Shown here piece by piece: positions 59,808 to 64,000 of a stretch of 64,000 bases of DNA. The position numbers and the translations under genes were made by a program. Positions within the stretch are counted from its first letter, which is position 1. Every line of letters begins with the position of its first letter. The notes beneath the pieces were generated by a model. The model saw only the letters and a list, made by a program, of their open reading frames with translations, did not search any database and was not told the origin of the DNA. The DNA is from Takakia lepidozioides. Lineage: Eukaryota; Streptophyta; Takakiopsida; Takakiales; Takakiaceae. The stretch covers positions 34,887,053-34,951,052 of the forward strand of contig CM060732.1 in NCBI GenBank assembly GCA_030704615.1, in the 5' to 3' direction.

Positions 59808-60500
59808 GGCACCTTTTTCAACACATTTCACCCTGTTTTTCCCTCTTATCATAATCGGATAGTTTGGAGTGACTTTGACATGATACTGCCAATGTGACAA
59901 CATGAAAGTATCCAAAAGAGGTAACAGAGATGAGGAGAAGCTGTGGAATGAATACTTTCCCCTAGTTCTGGACATATATGCCAATGTCAAGGGAGTGTTC
60001 AACACTATGGCTAAACGAGATGTGGTATCGTGGAGTGCGATGCTTGCAGGGTATGCACAGCAGGATGGAGGCTTTGGATACCTATGAGCAAATGATGGGG
60101 AAAGGGGTGAAGCTCGACCACATCATTTTAGTGTGTGTTTGCAGTGCGTGTGCAAGCCTGACAGCCCGGGAAAAGGGCAAAGAGGTGCATGGTTGCATCA
60201 CCAAAGTTGGAATTGTACCATGTGTGATTTTGAACAATACCTCGTGGACATGTATGCCAAATGTGGGAGCATTGAGGATGCGGAGAGAGCCTTCAACACT
60301 ATGGTTGAACAAGATGTGGTGTCGTGGAACGCGATGCTTGCACGATATGCACAGCAAGGGCGTGGGATGGAGGTTTTGGAGACAGGAAAGTATCGAAAAA
60401 CAGTTAACAGAGACGAGGAGAAGCTCTGGAATGAATATGTTTCCGACCCCAGTCAATGGTGGAACAATCCAGGCAAAAAGGTGAATTCATGTTGGAAGTA
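59808..60500 (+). pseudogene. PPR fragment fused to OSB-type motif, inside CACTA 2
   Basis: A short OSB-like start is at 59930. PPR units follow: KRDVVSWSAMLAGYAQQ, CVCSACASLTA, CITKVGIVPCVI, MYAKCGSIEDAERAFNTM and QDVVSWNAMLARYAQQGRGM (60000-60380). Then DEEKLWNEYVSDPSQWWNNP (about 60412-60471) ends at a donor-like AAG/GTGAAT. PDFK-like sequence follows at 60680. Frame changes between units rule out a single protein. Confidence 0.7.
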
Positions 60501-60839
60501 GATGCAAGTCAGCATAGGAACTAGTGTGATAAGTAGGGTTGGGGTGTTTGTTGGAATACTTATAGGCTGTCATTGTCAGCTGCTAGCAGCAAGGCAATGA
60601 TGTATGCATGATTTGTGCATAGGCGAGGATATCTAAAGGAGCAGGGATAGAGTGTAGGTCCAGATTCATCCAAGAGGGCCGGATTTCAATCTCCAGATTA
60701 CCTATGATTCACTGTGGAAGGATAGCTACAAGAAACCTGCATGGGTAGATGATCAATTGGTTGGTTTTGAGCTGAAGAGCACGACCCCTGCAGGGATGTC
60801 TCTCCATCTGTAGATCCTTTAGGAAGTGAAAGGCTAGGG

Positions 60840-61188
60840 CCCAGCTTTCTTATGACAGTGTTAGCTGATTTTCAGTTCTTCTCCTCAGCTCGGTGCCTTT
60901 CTGTTTCCAAGTTATGGCAGTAGTCTCTGGCTGCAGTCTCTTTTCCTGCTAGACTCTTTAGCTCTATGCAGACCCCTTTCTTTACTTGCTTTCCTTCTTA
61001 CTACTCTTTCTTGTCTTGGTACGCAAAGCTGTGTCTTCCTCTTTCAGCCTCTATGGCACTCTATCCAGAGGTTATTTTTTCCTCTTTGTATCCAAGGACA
61101 TTTTATGTCCATTACCTATAAAGTTCTGGAGGCCACTATCCCCCCACTGTCCCTCTTTGATAACAAAAATAAATAATAAATAAATAAA
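60840..61188 (+). repeat. LINE 3' end with A-rich tail, inside CACTA 2
   Basis: A T/C-rich region, then AAAGTTCTGGAGGCCACTAT, then an A/T-rich simple tail (AAATAAATAATAAATAAATA). It resembles the ends at 16320-16650 and 32530-32720. Confidence 0.5.
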
Positions 61189-61718
61189 AGACAACAATGG
61201 CTTCCATTCTATGAACCTAGAAACCTAGTGAGAATTTAAATCAATTAATAATCTAAATATTATAATTGTCTGATTTAATTTATTAAATTAAAATATTATT
61301 AAAAAACCTCTTTAGTCATGAAGTTATATACTCATGACTACATCATGGCATCATGGCATTATATGATATGATATTCTTTCCCACGTGTAGGTCATATATG
61401 TTGTCCATGTGGACACGTGTCACATCTGGAGTGCTACATGTGTCTCTCTGACGCCTCTCCAATGGAGTCATATACTTTGTAGACATGTAGTCATATAGTT
61501 AATCATATATAAATCATATAGTTGTGACTACATCGCTCTCTGCAGCTTGACATCAGGTGCCACGCACGCAGTCACGGCTATGACTTGCAAAACGCAGTCC
61601 TAAAGACTAGTCGCTATGACAGGGCTTTTTTCACTGCAGAGTGATGTAGTCATGAACGCATATAGGACTGAAAAAATAGTCATATGTGCAGTCATAAAAA
61701 CGTTCATCTATTGTAGTG

Positions 61719-62960
61719 CATGCAGGTGTCTTTTCCTTCATCTCCCGTGGTGCTTTCGAATGAATGAGCACTAATTTGCATCTGTTGGTAACACTTACGG
61801 TATCCCTTTCCTTGCATGCCACTGCAGGCCCGTCATTGACTTTCTTGGCAGGGAAGTCTCCTCCTTCTCCCTCATTTTCTGGCTCTGTTGGTGCCCCACT
61901 CACCATGCTATCAGGGCTGCACTTATTTCGTGGTGTTGCGCCAGCCAAGGGTGATCTTTCACTGGTCCGATTGTTGGCAGCAGCTGATTGGAGTCTTCTT
62001 GGCAGAGTCTCCCACGAGCTCCCATCAATTTCAGGCATCAGGTTTTCTACCCTGCCCTTCCACTTTTCATAAGTGAGGTGCCTGTCTTCCTCCCTTTCAC
62101 TCTTCAGCCTCTCAGGCAGATTTTTCTTCATGCGATTGCTGCTCCCATACTTCCAGTCCTTGTTTAATTTTCTCCAGCCATCACCCTCAGATTTGACAAG
62201 GTATTGCTGCCCTTCTTTGTGTCTTCCTCACTCCCAGCTGCTGGTTTTATCCCAGATTCACCTCTCATCCTTGCCTGGGGTTTTGCTTGCCAAACAGCCC
62301 TTGTGTGGGGAACTTCAACGAAAGGCAACATCTCATTCTCAGCTCCTGTCTTTGTACCTCTTTGCAGCAGTCCAGCCTCGGGTGCCTCACTTTCTGATTG
62401 CTGGGTTGCATTCTTCGACCGCCAACCTTTGACAGGAAAGTGTGCTCCATCTTCCTCATCTTCTACTGGTTCCCTTGATGTTTCACCTCGTATGTCTTCC
62501 TCCTCATGTTTTAGCAGCAGCTCCCATGCTTGAATTGCTACTTTTCCTCATAGTTGATCTTGTGCTTTCCTTTTCCTCCATAGCTTAATCAACAGTTTTG
62601 TCTTGGCAGCTCCCTTGCCATGAGTGCCTTGTCTCACTGCATCTCCATTGGCTGCCCACCATCCGTGGAGTCTTTCTTGCACTATTCTGACCCTCGTTGG
62701 CATGCACTTTGCTGCGATGCCCCCACATGTATTTGTTGCTCCCTTTAATCATCAACATAGTGCATTCAAGCCAGTTCCTCATTGTTGACCAGTTGACCTT
62801 CTCAGCCCTTGGACCCCATTTTCCCTTCTCCCATGTTGCCTCATCTTTCTAATTCATCATTTGCTTTACTTGCACGATGTTGCTTCTTCCCTACAGCTCA
62901 TCATGTGTTGTGGCTCTTTCCCATGTTGCACTCACTCCCATCATACGTTGTGCAGTTGAT
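61719..62960 (-). pseudogene. Unidentified minus-strand open frame, part 1
   Basis: The clean stretch 62131-61719 reads MKKNLPERLKSEREEDRHLT, WKGRVENLMPEIDGSSWETL and ends KAPREMKEKTPA at the CACTA insertion. WETLP recurs in part 2 (RRLWETLPRP), suggesting an internal repeat. Upstream (62132-62960) the same strand has only short open pieces. No family is recognised. Confidence 0.4.
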
Positions 62961-63199
62961 AAGACTGAGATGAGTTGATGCAGGATAGGGGGAGGGCTTG
63001 CTGGTGTATGTTGTCCGATAGGCCCCATGCACAGAGTCAAAGCTGGAAGTCAGCCTTGCAAGGACCCAAGTGAGAGAAGTCTGGTGGGGGTAGCATCTTG
63101 GGGGATGGCAGTTAGGGCAATGTGTGTCTAGGGCAATATATGTCATAGCAGCGGGTGATGTACTGCCAATTTTGAGGATAGAGACAGCCTGTAAGCTGT

Positions 63200-63990
63200 A
63201 GATTTGTATCAGTGGTTTCTTCTGACACATATTGCTCCCAGTTTGCCACAACCAGTTGTTTGCGTTTGTAGTGCATGTGCGAGCCTGCTGGGGAAGGGCA
63301 AAGAGGTCCATGGTTGCATCGTCAAAGCTGGAATTGTGGCAGATGTCATTCTGAACAATACCCTTGTGGACAGGGAGTGTTCAACAATATGGCTGAGCGA
63401 AGGATAGAGTGTAATGACTGCTAATGAAGGCACCTTCTTCAATTTCACCTTGTTTTCCCCTCTTATCAGAATCGCCCCTAATTATTCATGTCTGAATTCT
63501 GCAAGTTAGCTGGTTGAGTGAAGCATTGATAGTTTGGAGTGACTTTGACATGGTTCTGCCGATGTGACAACAGGAAAGTATCATAAACAGGTAACACAGA
63601 CGAGGAGAAGTTGTGGAATGAATATTTTTCTGACCCCAGTCAATGGTGGGACAATCGAGGCAAGAAGGTGAATATTTGTTGGATTATAGAGAGTAGCAGA
63701 TGCAATTGAGTGTAGGAACTAGTGTGATAAGTTGAGTTGGGTGCTTCCTAGAACAAGTCTAGGTTGTCATCGTCAACTGCTAGCAACAAGGCAAGGTTGT
63801 ATGCATGATTCGTGCGAGGCATGGATAGCTGAAGGAGCAAGGATAGAGTGTGGGTGCAGATTCACCCAAGAGGGCCAGACTTTAAGCTCCAGATTAACTA
63901 TGAAGCTACAAGAAACCTGCATGGGTAGATGGTCAACTGGCAGCAACGGCACAATTGATAAAATCAGACATTGTTAATGAAGACATCTTC
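63200..63990 (+). pseudogene. PPR scrap followed by OSB-type motif
   Basis: 63255-63400 reads CVCSACASLLGKGKEVHGCI and VKAGIVADVILNNTLVDREC. 63600-63668 reads DEEKLWNEYFSDPSQWWDNR with a donor-like AAG/GTGAAT. After an intron-like gap, 63860-63925 reads IHPRGPDFKLQINYEATRNL and a stop. This is the best-preserved copy of the OSB-like PDF motif in the window and runs close to the window end. Confidence 0.68.
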
Positions 63991-64000
63991 TTCAGCACAT

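Larger units (their letters stand above)
58000..61718. mobile_element. CACTA-like transposon 2 (non-autonomous, 3.7 kb)
   Basis: The left end starts CACTACAAGAGATGAACGTT. The right end is AACGTTCATCTATTGTAGTG. They are complementary except for one base in the first 20. Flanking triplets are CCT (57997-57999) and CAT (61719-61721), so the target duplication has one difference. Removing the element restores a continuous frame on the minus strand. Subterminal TAGTCAT motifs resemble those of CACTA 1. It carries PPR and OSB-like fragments, a LINE tail and an AG repeat, but no transposase. Confidence 0.85.

Noticed and set aside
55970-60500. Functional PPR genes
   Set aside because: PPR units are real but each frame breaks after one to three repeats, and no start, targeting signal or full repeat tract can be joined.
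1-64000. tRNA or rRNA genes
   Set aside because: No stretch with a convincing cloverleaf and conserved arms, or rRNA-like sequence, was recognised by reading. A dedicated scan (tRNAscan-SE, Infernal) was not possible.

Overview
This is nuclear DNA of a land plant, most likely a seedless one (bryophyte, lycophyte or fern grade). The evidence is spliceosomal introns in every recognisable gene except one, a phenylalanine ammonia-lyase (PAL) gene with no intron, PLS-class pentatricopeptide (PPR) fragments, and dense, layered transposons. The sequence alone does not identify the species. Host genes occupy roughly 17.6-35.5 kb; most of the rest is decayed or nested mobile DNA.

0-14.6 kb: two copies of a Mutator-like element (MULE) lie in inverted orientation, meeting end to end near 9.56 kb. 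The longer copy carries two convergent genes. Gene 1 (+, 1.5-5.9 kb) encodes an unrecognised zinc-finger protein rich in Gln-Gln-Thr. Gene 2 (-, 6.2-9.05 kb) encodes a DDE/SWIM transposase. The whole region is saturated with a short motif, CARCRGACT and its complement, in subterminal arrays, in introns and inside coding sequence. A third MULE terminus lies at 14.2-14.6 kb.

14.7-17.2 kb: LINE and Ty3 fragments and a tandem repeat. 17.66-25.1 kb: a host gene on the minus strand for a KH plus 2H-phosphoesterase protein (ASCC1-like), whose largest resolved intron holds LINE copies including a near-perfect LINE palindrome. 27.5-30.6 kb: two genes for mitochondrial ribosomal proteins, mL41 (-) and bL21m (+), arranged head to head about 360 bp apart. 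33.0-35.2 kb: PAL (-) with its promoter. 31-32.7 and 36-41.2 kb: LINE scraps and a decayed Ty1/copia element.

42.2-55.1 kb: a second transposon-like locus with three genes. Gene A (-) is a dead DDE transposase related to MULEs. Gene B (+) is a multi-exon gene whose C-terminal part looks like an amino (N6-A/N4-C) DNA methyltransferase. Gene C (-) encodes an unknown charged protein. Noncoding sequence of gene B holds seven imperfect hairpins that share one core but each have their own self-complementary outer arms; this is the most unusual signal in the window. A CACTA transposon with a perfect 3-bp target duplication (42638-45870) interrupts the end of gene A.

55.2-64 kb: PPR and OSB-type PDF-motif fragments repeated several times, an unidentified minus-strand open frame, and a second CACTA-like element (58000-61718) inserted in that frame. 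Both CACTA elements carry related pieces of PPR-derived sequence, so they appear to have captured host gene fragments.
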